A DNA stretch of 64,000 nucleotides from Atherinomorus stipes. Lineage: Eukaryota; Chordata; Actinopteri; Atheriniformes; Atherinidae. The DNA lies in contig JALJCO010003012.1 of the NCBI GenBank assembly GCA_023101725.1, positions 613,001 through 677,000 of the forward strand. The letters run 5' to 3'. The notes under the pieces are model-generated. The model did no database searches. It was not told the DNA's origin and was given only the letters and a program-made list of their open reading frames with translations. Shown one piece after another: positions 36,018-47,534 of the stretch; the stretch's first letter is position 1; the number at the start of each line of letters is the position of its first letter. A program made the translations under genes and the position numbers.

Positions 36018-36485
36018 AAGGGACTTGAGGCAGGAATTAAAAAAAACACAAACATGAATGTCCCTTTTTTTCATACTAATGGGTAATGAAGTGCTAAATA
36101 CCAAAAATAACGTTTCCACCCATGTTTCTCTCCGTTGCCTTGAACAGGCTCTGTGCTGCAAAATGCGCTGCAATTCGGTGTCTGAATTTCCCGCACTGCC
36201 CTGCGGACGTGACGTCAAATGACCTACATCTGCAGTTATGATGCAGGAAAAAGACGGACGCATTAAATTCAAACACTGTAAGCGATAGTTATGGATTCTT
36301 CTGCTGTCAGCAAACGATCTAGATAAACTGAAAGACCATTAAAAAGTGTAACTACGGAGAATAAGGTGAGTAAACAACATTATAGCTTCAGTTTGTGCAC
36401 GCTCCCGTGACGGCTTGGCTCGTGGCTGAAGTTACCTGAAGCGGCAGTAGCGAGTTTCCTTTCCTAATCTTGCCTCAAGTCCCTT
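36018..36485. mobile_element. MITE nested in the Tc1 right terminal repeat (468 bp)
   Basis: The left end AAGGGACTTGAGGCAGGAAT and the right end ATCTTGCCTCAAGTCCCTT are inverted repeats. The element interrupts the Tc1 right repeat exactly at a site where the intact left repeat has CTCAT-TA-CAGAGATG. The flanks here read CTCATCA and TAAAGAGATG, fitting a TA target duplication with one later change on each side. No coding capacity is evident. It is younger than its Tc1 host. Confidence 0.8.
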
Positions 36486-36599
36486 TAAAGAGATGCACAT
36501 CACCTGATATGCTTAATTGGTAGTAGGCTTTCGGCCTATACAGCTTGGAGTAAGACAACATGCAGAAAGAGTATGATGTGGTCAAAATACTGTAGATAA

Positions 36600-37949
36600 C
36601 AAAACTAATTAAAGGTATATAAAAACATGAATAAAGGGAATACACTTTACAAAAGCAGCTAGTTCATTTGTCCCATGTCATTTACTGTGTCAAAAATAGG
36701 AAAGTTAAAACCTTATTAGCATTCTTCCTTACAGACTTTGTAAGCCACATTAGTCCTAGTTAGCTTTTTGAAATGTGAAGTGTTATTTCCTGTTAGATTT
36801 GATAACATTACCCAACATGGTTGCTTGAAATCTTCTGGTGGCATCTTGTGTTTCTGCCAGCCTCTTTAGATATTGACATGCATGGCTGTGCATGTGCAGG
36901 GCTCAGAGATTTGTTTTTAAATAGTGATGTCACCGCGCACAACAGAAAGGAGAGCTCAAGAGCAAAACTAGTACTGATATCTTACAGACTAAAAGATCTA
37001 CTTTATTTAAAGTTTTATGCAAAGAATTTATGATTCAAGGCTTAGATAAGCTGACCTGACACAGAGAAGTGTAGCATCAATCATGAGATCAGAACAATTA
37101 TTGTTCTGGCATTTTATTGCCTCCTGGCTCCGCTGCCAGTTGAAAAGTTGAGCTATCTTTATCTTTCCACTTTAAGCTAAGCTAGCAAGCAAACGGATTC
37201 AATATGACCAGCCAAGATCTTACTGTTTTCTGAGGGTGCACACCAGGATAGTCCTGGGACTCGGTCCAAATGGACAGGGATGTCTGAAAAATTTCACGCC
37301 TTTCGTTGCTTCGGTTTGTGTTAAAACTGCAGTAAATGAAGCAGACCAAACCGCCTGGTTAAACCACCGTAGTTAAAACAACTGCTTGCAAGGGGGTGAC
37401 GCTCCCCAATGCAACCGCTGATCAATGATGAAGATAAAAACAGGACTCCATGATTACAGTGGAAATCTTTCTGCTTCTTATTATTACTGCTCCATCTCTG
37501 TATACAAAGACATTTTCCAATTTTTTCGTAGTCGTTTTGACCTCAGCTTCTTTGAGCATGCGCTGTTTGCTTTGTTGTTTCTCTTACCCGAACGATAATC
37601 TACTCCACTTCCTTCTACTTCCTCTTCTTGATGCTTTACTGTGATCAACAAACATCACTTCCATCAGGTGCGCTGGATGTTTATGCGCTGGATAGTCTGA
37701 TAGTCAGGTTGCAAGCCAAGACCCCAGCTTTCAGGCGCACCAGTCTACTTCTTTGGTGCGCACCAGGATGCAGTTGGTGTTCAGACTGCGCCAAACGAAG
37801 TGGACAATCCATGGAAACGGACCACGGCCCATTTAAAGAGAAGCAAACAGCCAGAGTGTGAACACACACCCAGAGTAAATGAAAAATGAAATTCTCTGAC
37901 ACCTGGCAGAGTATTGTACAATATTGTGCTGAAATCTTTCTGAATGGTC
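36600..37949. other. No gene; possible old repeat
   Basis: GGTGCACACCAGGATAGTCC at 37235 and GGTGCGCACCAGGATGCAG at 37755 are two copies of one motif in the same orientation, suggesting a degenerate element. No coding features. Confidence 0.35.
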
Positions 37950-37953
37950 TCTA

Positions 37954-38688
37954 GTATGGGATCAAAATCATGCCAGAGACAATTTGTGTGTGAAAAAGAT
38001 TTTTCATGTAAAATAATGTTTTGAGGTTGTATAAAACAAGTCGTGCTTGTAAAAAAAAGTTATGAACCCACAGAATCATTTTGTGGTTGTGTGAGAAACC
38101 TTTGTGTGCAGAAATATTATTTGCAAACATGTAGATCAGTTTCGTAGTTGTGTTTTATTTTTCTGTGTGTGTGAAAATTGAATTTGTACCTGTAAAAGTT
38201 TCGCCACACAAAAATATCTGTACGAGTGCGACACCTAGGGCTCGTGTGCGACACTGCACCTACGAGCTCACAAAACAGAAACTTACAACCACAAAACTTT
38301 TTACGGATTGAAGACAAGTCAAAGTCGTGCCACTAACAGCCAATCAGGACACTGCATTCTGGCAAGCCAAACAGCCAATGATGTGGTGGATTGGTGATGA
38401 CGTTTATTTTTGGAGACGAAGATGATACCGTTAGCAAAGGCTCTTGGCTGCTAGCAGTCAGAGCGCAGCGGGAGCTACATACTTGGAGCAAGAGGGAGGC
38501 TGTTCGATCCGAAGTCGGCCATTGATCTGATTACTAACAGGCCTGCTGGAGAAGGCGGCTACTGGCAGAAGAACTTGGCCGGTTATTTTGGTGTTGATCG
38601 CCGCAGCTTATTGAATCGTATATTGTACTGGACGTGCGTTAGCTTTGAAAAGGCTAACGACTAGCACATCTTGGCTGGTCCCACTGGA
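37954..38688 (+). repeat. Left inverted arm of the long-TIR element
   Basis: Pairs with 41149-41881 in reverse orientation. The inner end of the match is at GTCCCACTGGA. The coding-like segment at 38399-38530 differs from its partner by small indels near GAGCAAGAGGGAGGCTG. Confidence 0.8.
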
Positions 38689-41148
38689 AGCTGGCAACCA
38701 TTTAAAGCTGAGTCGTATAATGCTGTGGTTACCGTGTCAAAGCCCCCTTAAAAATAAAAAAGAAAGAAAGAAAAGCAAAATCGTGTTTTACTGGCAGGTT
38801 GTGCAGTAAGCTGCCACCACATAGCCTACTGTTTACTTGATTGCTGCAGTCGTAAAGAAAAGAAAGAAAAAGCGACGGCTGAAGTCTTTTATAAAAGGCA
38901 TGTGTGGTTATCTGGTTAATAAGGAAAGTAATGTAAAATTCTTTGTGTTCCTGTCACTCATGTGAATAGCCAGAGCTACCTAGAACATTTTCAGTTTCAA
39001 TGGGCTCGACTTCCAGGGAGTCCACATATCTGTGCCAGCCCGTCCAGATCAAACGCGATGTCGGTGTTAAAAACACGTTTGATGCCCAAAGTGGGACGCT
39101 GGGCCACATAAAATCAGACACAATAGGCTATAGAAAATCTTAAAGAACCACTTTCTAACTACCAGGCCGATCAGATTCTGATCATCATTGTTGACACATC
39201 ATTTGTGAACATTCCTACATTATTTTACAGCCTAAATAAAAGGACTAAATTGTATATGACGCACGTTTATTTATTTTGCATATATTTTCTATTAACACGT
39301 TTGCTCTTTATTTCACATTGGTATGTAAGTTAAACGTTTTATTTACATTAGCCTACCAAACTTCTAATTTCTGATATTCACTCGTGTGTCTCTGGGATTC
39401 ACTAATGACGCAGGGATTCCCCGACATCGACACAGTCACTGCTTTAAGCATTGTGACTTCCACAGACACTGGAGGCAGGGGATGGCTTCATCTAGCTATT
39501 TGCATGAAGCCCTGGTGCTTCCATAAGAATGACGCACAAGGCTCGGCTGCGTTTCTCTTTTATTAAGGCGCGTTATAGCGCACCTGATGCGGGACAAACT
39601 GTTTCATAACAGCACACTTAACGCCCACAAGCTTTGTGTAGGGATAAAAAAATGCTTGCTACCCAGCCCTCCTCTCTCTCCCGTGTGACAGTGACAGCTC
39701 AATGCGTGTCACTGATTACCACCACGTCACCCATGCCAGACGTAACCATGACAACCAAAATTAAAATAATTATCAACCCCTGATCAACACCAAAACGCTA
39801 TTTATGGCTCCTACAAGCATCACACCTTCAGAATGCAGAGGATTGTTTTACATGAACAATGTTGGAACAATGTTGAAACCCAGAAGCGCGCAGTGGTCTG
39901 CTGTGACGCATCACACAGAAAAACCCTACCGGCATAAGTTGACGGACCACGACGCACGCGCACGTGGTGTCAATCGGGCTTAAAGGCTTTACAGATATCA
40001 TAAACTTCATAAATAATGAGGACAACGTGTTTTTTAGTGGATGCGTTTCACCACACTGTTCCAGGCTCCTGCAGGTGACGGTTCTCCTGAAGCTGGTGAC
40101 GTCAGTTTGGAGAAGCAGAGGATTTTTTTTTCTTCAAATAGGCTGTTATTAAAATACGGGAAATTTACAGAGTCCCGAGAGAGAGACAGGGGAGCAGGAC
40201 AGGTTGGCGGAGGACGGCTGATCCCCCTGGCTGGGGGCTCAGGGGATGGTGGCGGTGGAGAAACATGGCTCGGGAGTCGGAGGACAGTTGTGGACCCCAA
40301 GAGGAGGCTCAGTGCGGCCGCCACGGACCGGGATGGATCCACAGCCAGTGAAGGCGCCAGCCATCACAAGCGCCTTTTTGCATTTTAGTTCTCTTATTTT
40401 ATTACTTTTATTTGAGCATTTCTTGAGCCTATTTTTCCACTTATATTACTTTAGTACCATGTTTATTTCTTTAATAAAGTTCTTATTGTTTTTATTCAGT
40501 ACTATCTACTGGCGATGGCTTCCCTTTCTTGAAATAATGTTGATTTTTGGTTTATGTTACATCTATCATGAATCGACCTCTTGCTTTTCAAAGTAGAAAA
40601 AAAGACATTAAAACAACATTGTATTATAGTAACATTTATCATTGAATAAAAAAAAAAATCCGTTAAATGAACAAAGTAAACTAAAAATTAGATAACCTAT
40701 CTGAGATTCCAGCTGACATGTTAGACGCTGGATAATTGATCAGTTGTTTATGTTTACTGATCAGTTGTGAATGAATGAGACACAGACAATCATGTGAACT
40801 CCAGCTTTATCAATGTTTGGAAAAAAAAAATAAAAACAACCTTAGTTGCATTTCAATGACAAAGAAACGGATAAAGAAAATATCTGTGGCTAAAACTGAA
40901 CATACCTGACAAACTGCTTTTCTCAAACAGTGAAGTTATCCATACAAGGCAGTTTACCTGTCAACTTGGCATTTACACGTCCTCCTTTACCAGTTAAAAT
41001 AATAATAAATGGGAAAATAAAAGCCCCTTGTTGAATGCCTGGTAAGAGGTATCATGCCCGTTTAAGCACTTACACGGCTTAGCCTCAGTCTTTCATCACA
41101 ACACAACTCATCCCCCAACATTCATGTACATGCGGAGGAAGAACACAA

Positions 41149-41881
41149 TCCAGTGGGACTATCCGAGATGTGCTAGTCGTTAGCCTCTCCAAAGCTAACG
41201 CACGTTCAGCAAGACAGATGATCCAATAAGCTGCGGCGATCAACACCAAAATAACCGGCCAAGTTCTTCTGCCAGTAGCCGCCTTCTCCAGCAGGCCTGT
41301 TAGTGATCAGATCAGTGGCCGACTTCGGATTGAACAGCCTCTTGCTACGAGTATGTAGCTGCCGCTGCGCTCTGACTGCTAGCAGCCAAGAGCCTTTGCT
41401 AACGGTATCGTCTTCGTCCCCAAAAATAAACGTCATCACCAATCCACCACATCATTGGCTGTTTGGCTTGCCAGAATGCAGTGTCCTGATTGGCTGTTAG
41501 TGGCACGACTTTGACTTGTCTTCAATCCGTAAAAAAGTTTTGTGGTTGTAAGTTTCTGTTTTGTGAGCTCGTAGGTGCAGTGTCGCACACGAGCTCTAGG
41601 TGTCGCACTCGTACAGATATTTTTGTGTGGCGAAACTTTTACAGGTACAAATTCAATTTTCACACACACAGAAAAATAAAACACAACTACGAAACTGATC
41701 TACATGTTTGCAAATAATATTTCTGCACACAAAGGTTTCTCACACAACCACAAAATGATTCTGTGGGTTCATAACTTTTTTTTTACAAGCACGACTTGTT
41801 TTATACAACCTCAAAACATTATTTTACATGAAAAATCTTTTTCACACACAAATTGTCTCTGGCATGATTTTGATCCCATAC
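41149..41881 (-). repeat. Right inverted arm of the long-TIR element
   Basis: Reverse-complement partner of 37954-38688. Antisense open frames in both arms (38117-38317 and 41490-41717) give nearly the same peptide simply because the arms are copies. Confidence 0.8.
41206..41436 (-). CDS. Inward-facing open frame in the right arm, unknown protein
   Basis: An ATG at 41436 on the minus strand (a GTG lies two codons upstream) begins MTFIFGDEDDTVSKGSWLL, continues AVRAQRQLHTRSKRLFNPKS and GGYWQKNLAGYFGVDRRSLL, and stops at about 41206. It reads toward the element's core. The start is acidic (GDEDD) and the end has an aromatic/basic run; I recognise no domain. The same frame in the left arm is broken after EVGH. 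It could be the first exon of a transposon gene duplicated with the arm. Function unknown; an accidental open frame is not excluded. Confidence 0.3.
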   Translation of the reverse strand: MTFIFGDEDDTVSKGSWLLAVRAQRQLHTRSKRLFNPKSATDLITNRPAGEGGYWQKNLAGYFGVDRRSLLDHLSC

Positions 41882-42407
41882 TCTAGTAACTCAAGTTGAG
41901 TACAAATGCAGTGGAGCAAAAATGTTTGGGGTGGGGTAAAAAAAAATTTATTGTTTTACAATTTTTAAATAGATTTAGTTGAAAAAAAAAACTTTTTTTT
42001 TTTTTCAAATTTAAATGCTTCATTTGAATCTATGTTTCTTAGCCTGCTGGGAAAAAAAGTTACTGTTTTTCTCCAGTAGAGGCTGAAATTTTTGACTGTG
42101 TAATAACATCTAATATCTGTTTCTGGAAAAAAACTTAAACAGCAGGACAACTTGGTTTAGTGTTAAAAAAGCGAACTAAAAATAAAAATCTGCAATAATG
42201 AGGAATCTTAATTTAAGTTGAATCGACACTCAAATAATCGTAAAAGAATTGAGTTGGGGGGGAGGGGTCTCACACCATTGTAAATTAAAAACAAAACTGC
42301 TGACGTTTGATACTATATTAATATTTCCTGTGTCAAAATCTTTATTTCAATGGTGACTAGTAGCTTAAGTTGCTGTATAAATGCAGTGAAGTGAAAATGA
42401 CCACAAT

Positions 42408-43073
42408 AAGGGGTGCACCACATAATCAGCCCCTTATCGGTATCGGCCTACATCGTCCTTAAAATTGACTATCATACATCGGCCACCCCACCGATATTTA
42501 ACATATATTTAACATATATTTAGCTGATCAGCCTGCTGTTTCTAAAGTCTAAAAAAGCCCCCAAAAACTTTTTTTCCTCTTCAAAAACTTTTTTTTTTAC
42601 AAACTTTAAAACTTCTAAAGACTAGGGGTGGGAAAAATATCGATACACTGAAATATCGCGATATTTTCGTATGCTGATATCAAATTTGACATTTAAAAAC
42701 ACGGTATCGATCTATTTTACTCTCAAAATCTTGCGATCTTTCATCGTTTTGTTGCGAAATCTAGTGGGAATTCACAAAATATCGTGAGATTTTGTAACAG
42801 AAATTTAAAATCTCAAGAGATTTTGTAAGTAAAATAGATCGATGCCACATTTTTAGATATCAATTAGATATTGGCATATGAAAACATTGCAATATTTCAG
42901 TGTATCAATATTTTTTCCCCATCCCTATTTTTCAAAGTGTCGGATACGGATAACAAAACTGCTATATGCAATGACTGCTTATTTTTCTCAGCTTTAATAT
43001 TGGTATCAACATCGGTTATCGGCCACATGAGTTTTAAAATATCGGCATATCGGCCAAAATTCGTGCATCCCTA
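42408..43073. mobile_element. hAT-like non-autonomous element with perfect 8-bp duplication
   Basis: ACCACAAT flanks both ends (42400-42407 and 43074-43081). The ends AAGGGGTGCAC and GTGCATCCCTA are inverted repeats, followed inward by CCGATA/TATCGGCC-rich sequence on both sides. No transposase inside. The interior is interrupted by the palindromic MITE at 42623-42927. Confidence 0.85.
42623..42927. mobile_element. Palindromic MITE nested in the hAT element (~305 bp)
   Basis: The ends TAGGGGTGGGAAAAATATCG and CAATATTTTTTCCCCATCCCTA are inverted, and pairing continues inward (CACTGAAATATCG with ATATTTCAGTG; TAAAATAGATCGATG with CGATCTATTTTA), so most of the element can fold into one hairpin. 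The flanking octamers do not match. Related ends occur at about 19729. Confidence 0.7.
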
Positions 43074-43439
43074 ACCACAATATCCTCTGAAAAACAAGTT
43101 AGCACTCTAAGAGTTATCAACATTTTTCTGTGTGGAAGCATATTCACAGGCTCCTCAGCTTTCTCATGTTCACAGTTTTATGATTCATACTCTGTTCTAA
43201 CCCCCAGCTGGCTTTGGTGCAGCCATATAATGTCAGTAAAAATGGGTCTGAGTTGGAATGATGTCATTCACTGGTTTGGGAGCCTCCTTTTTAAAGCCTC
43301 CAGTTCAGCATTCAACCACTGTGATGGGACTCTTAATAAGGAAACATATTTTGATAAGAAACTGGAGAAAGATACTTGAAAGCTGATCAGAAGAAGTGAA
43401 TTTAGCTAATAATACCATAATTATTCATAATAAAAATTT

Positions 43440-43600
43440 ATTGACCCAGTATCTCATGAGAGATGTTGGAAGTAAATCCACACCAGAGAGACTTCAATCA
43501 AAGAAAAACCACATTTTGGACTGGTTCGCCCGAGGCCCAGACACTGACCCCGTAAGAATGCTGTGGGATGACATAAAAAAAGAGAGTCCACAATAGAGAA
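43440..43600 (+). pseudogene. Tc1-like transposase C-terminal remnant
   Basis: The frame contains LQSKKNHILDWFARGPDTDP then VRMLWDDIKKES. This corresponds to the Tc1 segment 'LDWPxQSPDLNPIENLWxxLK', but with D-T-D-P-V-R in place of D-L-N-P-I-E, so the catalytic Glu is replaced. Short and isolated; upstream domains were not found. Confidence 0.5.
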
Positions 43601-43601
43601 G

Positions 43602-45945
43602 AAAATGGCTGCACTGAAGCGCTTCTCTAAACTAGAACAGCCAAAAATTTGTCTTATATCACTTACAGGCCTGAAAGCCAAGGTTTTGTTTTTTTTGCTT
43701 TGCCTTTTTTTTCTATTTTGCCACTGAACATGAGAATAGACAGATATACGCACAGAAACATTCAATCTCTTGCTTTTTCTCTCTCTCACACACACACTCA
43801 TTCGAAGAGTAGCAGAGTAATAAAGCCCACCCTTGCAGTGAAATTAAAGCTAGTCAATGACACCGCGTGCTGAGTACACACTAAATCATTTTTATACCCA
43901 GATGAAACAGCCAACATAATACTAGTTCTGCACATGTATCCAATATCACCTGGAGACCATGAAAACAAACAAAAAAAAAAGAGGCAACTAATCAAATATC
44001 ATATTGGATGTGTCAGATTCATGTCAGCACAAGAGATTAATACTAAATATAGGAAATATGGTACAATACGAGCATGAGATCTTTTTATATTCAAAATGAC
44101 CAAGCAGAGTGCACATTATGAGATATTGGATTGATAACAGGCTGCGATGCTGTTGTTCACAGAGTATAATAGAACAATGATGCTGCTCCTGGGTAAGCAA
44201 AGATTGCAATATGATTCTAATGTGTTTTATAGACACAAGCCCTTCACTGCGAGGAAATTGTGTCAATAAATAAGCAGGCTCACATTTAAAAACAAAGGGA
44301 ATCATAGTCAATGAAAAACAAAAAATGTGCAGATATGTGGTGTAATGGAGTTTTGTCACTATCAAATATCTTATACAACACAGTTATGCTCCACACACAC
44401 AAACACACCCGAAGGTTATGTCTGACTCGTCTTTTAAACAAACCTGTTTTATGAACATACTTATACTTTAGGTAGTACCAGTGTTATATAACTATTGTTT
44501 GTAATCATTCCTTTGTGCTTGCTTTTTCACAGGTTTAACAATGAGTGAAATATGAAGAACATAACAGAACAAAGTTGAAAGTATATAAGACAATTTCAAT
44601 TATACTTTCATCTCATTTTGGGAAGACCTGTCAAACATCTCCTTGTTGAAACGAGTAGCCATCACCGCTATCAGGAGGCAGGACGCAACCAGTCAATATA
44701 GCTGTTTGGTGTTTTAGTCCCATGCTGCGTCCTAATTGCCAGTGAGACCCTGAAAAATGTCCTACACCTCTAAATGCTTGTGAACCCCCACCCCTCTCTG
44801 AGCAATCCCCTTTCCATACTCAAGATGGGTATTTACATGCCCCACACCGTGGAAAGCAAACAAGCTCATTTAAAAGTTCACATGCTAATGTGTGACATTT
44901 AATCCAAACTTTACACGGGGAAAAGGACACGCTACAATAGATTTTGATTCCTTTCTTGTCTGTGAATCTCATCATCTTTTGACTTCCATATTTATGAGCT
45001 GAAAATGCGGTACACCTTGGAGGAGAGGGAACGGAACAGGCCGTTAACTGTTTAAAAAGTGGGCTGGTTAGTGATTTGCTCCTCAGAGTCTTACTCTTTG
45101 TTGATATTACTGATATGAACAACACACTGATTGCTCTTTCCGTATAAATTGTCATTGATATTTGCTAATAACGCTTAAGTTGTTTGTTTCTTAACTATAA
45201 TATTTTATTACCTACAGTATTTTTTATATGTTATCAAATTTACATGTATGCTTTCTCTGGCGACATCTTGGTTTTACTGGCTGAAATGACAACTGTCTTC
45301 AGTATCAGCTACAACTAACGAACAGAATTAATTCCATGAGTTGGCCAAACCACAAAATGAAACTCTTAGCAGTAAGTCTTAGCTGGTACTGTAAATGTAC
45401 TCTACACAGTCAGCCAAAGACAATTTTGTAGAGATACACCACTCTTTGTCATTTAGCTATTTCAGAAGAGTGGAAAGAATGGAAAGTGGAAAAACCAAAG
45501 AGTCAGCCAAAGGGGCTGTGGTTTGGAGGGAAGCTGGATTTTGTGTGTGAGTGTGTGCGCTAAATTTTTGGTGGATCGCCTGACACAAAACCGCATGCAC
45601 AACATGGTATATTCTCATGCAGATGTATGTCAAAATAAGATTTGATCTGTAGATGCTGAGCATCAGTGTTGATTTAGTTTTTTAAATCCTAAATCCTGGG
45701 TTATCTTAAGGAGGGGTGTGTGTGAGTGCAAATGCCTGGGAAGGTCATATCTAATATGAACAAACAAAGCAGACAATTTCTCTTCAATTATTATTTTTTT
45801 CTTTTTTTTAATCTTCCGAAAGTGAAAACTGTGTTTTCTGTCCAGCCATCTTCTTCTGCTGGCTTCCAATTCCAGAGAAGCTGTGTGTATGATGGCTAAC
45901 TAAAAATAACATTCAAATATATATAAAGTTTAAAGTTTATCTAAA
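43602..45945. other. No gene seen
   Basis: AT-rich unique sequence with short CA tracts. Open frames here lack coding character or splice context. Confidence 0.4.
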
Positions 45946-45949
45946 TCAC

Positions 45950-46480
45950 TCACCAGCCATTGTATAACATACACCATGCTGGTGATGGGTTGGACCCCCT
46001 TTTGCCTTCAGAGCTGCTTTAATTCTTCATGCCATAGATCCAACAAGGTGGTGTAAACATTCCTCAGAGGTTTCTCTCCGTAATGAGATGATAGCATCAC
46101 ACAGTTCCTGCACTTCCATGATGAGGATCTCCTATTACACCACATCCCAAAGGTGCTCTATTGGATTGAGATCTGGTCACTGTGGAGGCCACTGGAGTAC
46201 ATTCTTGAGTACAAGAAACCAGTTTGAGATTATTTGAGCTTTGTGTAATGGTGCATTATCCTGCTGGAAGGAGCCATCAGAAGATGCTACACTGTGACCA
46301 TAAAGGGATGGACACGGTCAACAATAATACTCAGGTAGGCTGTGGTGTCTAATATGCTCAACTGATGAGGGGATCAAAATGAAAAAAGAAAATATCCCCC
46401 ACATTATTAAACCACCAGCAGCCTGAACTGTTTATACAAGGCAGGATTTTGGTGTCAAGTTTTGCTGAGCCTGAGTGAAC
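45950..46480 (-). pseudogene. Tc1-like transposase, C-terminal half remnant
   Basis: Read on the minus strand, the blocks are VWGIFSFF, SVASSDGSFQQDNAPLHKA with the second catalytic Asp, QIISNWFL, PDLNPIEHLWDVV with the catalytic Glu, SEECLHHLVGSMA and KAALKAKGGPTHHQ. They follow the end of a common fish Tc1-like transposase exactly. Stops after DVV and SMA, along with indels, show it is dead. The DNA-binding half is absent. The element runs out at about 46480 and is followed after about 150 bp by an unrelated MITE. This Tc1 family differs from the one at 34590. Confidence 0.8.
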
Positions 46481-46634
46481 TGTGTCTAAATGCAGAGTTG
46501 TAATTGACATATTGAATGTGTAATCTACTCAGATCCTACAGTAATTAGATGTCATCTGTTTGTTTCCAAACCTTTCAACCAGAATTCATAGTATATTATA
46601 TATGATTTTAACTCTTTTTGTGCAACTGGGTTTA

Positions 46635-47278
46635 AAGACAGGGTGGATGATGTTTTCCAGGAGCATTTTTTTTTTCTACTATATTGCTTAAGTCTTCTTC
46701 ACACCCCGATTGCAGCCAATTAATTAAATATTCTGACACAAAAAATAAAAAAAATAATCACCTGTGGAACGTACAGGACTGGAGAAACCCCTTCCAATGA
46801 AATGAATAACATTGGATGGGGTTGCGAACTGCTGATTGTTTGAATGATTCCTATGTCCATCAAACTCGACTGCTGTTTGTCGTGCACCCATCGTGCTCGC
46901 ACACATGCGACTCTCCGTGAGCGTCTCACAGTGCAGACAAACCGAGACAAACATGGCTGCTCTTATCTATGCCACTGTTTGCTCTTAAAAAGGATAAACG
47001 GATGTGGATCAAGTCATGGAGGTGTTGGTGTTTGCAGAGAGGATGTTTTACACAACAGAAGAAGTTGGAAGTGAGATATTTATCACTTTTAGGAAACACG
47101 GTTCCACTGTTGTTTACTGGGAAGCTAACAAGCTAGCCACTCGGCTGTACTCGGTTATGTTCGCCAACAACCATCCGCGCACACATTCCTGTGCCCTGGA
47201 GGCGTGGTTTCAGGGGGTGTATATTTTTTCAAATGTAGCTTGTTCGAACCGTTTTTCCAAGATCCCCTACCCTGCCTT
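46635..47278. mobile_element. MITE with AAGRCAGGG ends (644 bp)
   Basis: The left end AAGACAGGGTGGATGAT and the right end ATCCCCTACCCTGCCTT are inverted repeats flanked by TA (46633-46634 and 47279-47280). The interior matches a repeat I recall from other fish genomes (ACCACGCC(T/C)CCAGGGCAC in reverse). A 108-codon plus-strand frame starting at 47004 crosses the right end and is probably accidental. Confidence 0.6.
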
Positions 47279-47330
47279 TAATGAAAGAACCTGCACAAGA
47301 TGGAATTTGCAACAAAACTGCAACCTTTAA

Positions 47331-47534
47331 GCACAACTCCACTACTTCCTGAACTTAAGCCAGTTCCTTTGTTTGCTGTCTTTCATTACGGGACAAATTG
47401 ATCAATACAGGTGTATCTGACTTCAGTTACCACGGTGACAATGGCCTAACAAACCTGGATTAATCAGTTTGTCTAGTAATGAAAGACAGGTAACAAATGA
47501 GCTTGATTAAGTTCAGGAAGTAGTGGAGTTGTGC
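47331..47534. mobile_element. Short hairpin MITE (204 bp)
   Basis: The arms GCACAACTCCACTACTTCCT at 47331 and AGGAAGTAGTGGAGTTGTGC ending at 47534 are inverted, and the match continues through CTGTCTTTCATTAC/GTAATGAAAGACAG, giving about 72-bp arms around a 60-bp loop. No clear target duplication and no coding capacity. It sits about 50 bp beyond the preceding MITE. Confidence 0.7.

Larger units (their letters stand above)
34590..36592 (+). mobile_element. Tc1-like transposon, full length, inactivated, with nested MITE
   Basis: The left end CAGGGAGTGCAAAATTATTA at 34590 follows TA; the right end ...CAAAATACTG at 36592 precedes TA. The terminal inverted repeats are about 200 bp long: left 34590-34800; right 35940-36592, interrupted by a 468-bp insertion. 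The outermost right repeat has lost about 25 bp relative to the left (CAG joins directly to TATTTTGACC). The repeats share blocks such as CTATATCAGGTGTG and ATGATGTGGTCAAAATAC. A degenerate transposase gene lies between them. Confidence 0.85.
37954..41881. mobile_element. 3.9-kb element with ~735-bp inverted arms, family unknown
   Basis: The left arm (37954 to about 38688) and the right arm (about 41149 to 41881) are near-identical inverted repeats. They start GTATGGGATCAAAATCATGC and end GCATGATTTTGATCCCATAC, and are flanked by a 4-bp direct repeat TCTA (37950-37953 and 41882-41885). The arms look more than 90% identical by eye, so the insertion is fairly recent. Each arm contains, reading inward, an ATGACGTTTATTTTTGG start. 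In the right arm it opens a 78-codon frame; in the left arm it is broken by small indels. The 2.4-kb core is less AT-rich than its surroundings near 39880-40380 and has open frames on both strands there. No known transposase motif was recognised. Long arms recall foldback, MULE or Polinton elements, but the 4-bp duplication fits none of them cleanly. Confidence 0.7.

Noticed and set aside
38117..38317. Frame sharing its peptide with 41490-41717
   Set aside because: The similarity arises because both lie in the inverted arms; it reads outward and has no coding character of its own.
47004..47330. 108-codon plus-strand frame
   Set aside because: It starts inside a MITE and runs across its right end into unrelated DNA, so it is probably accidental.
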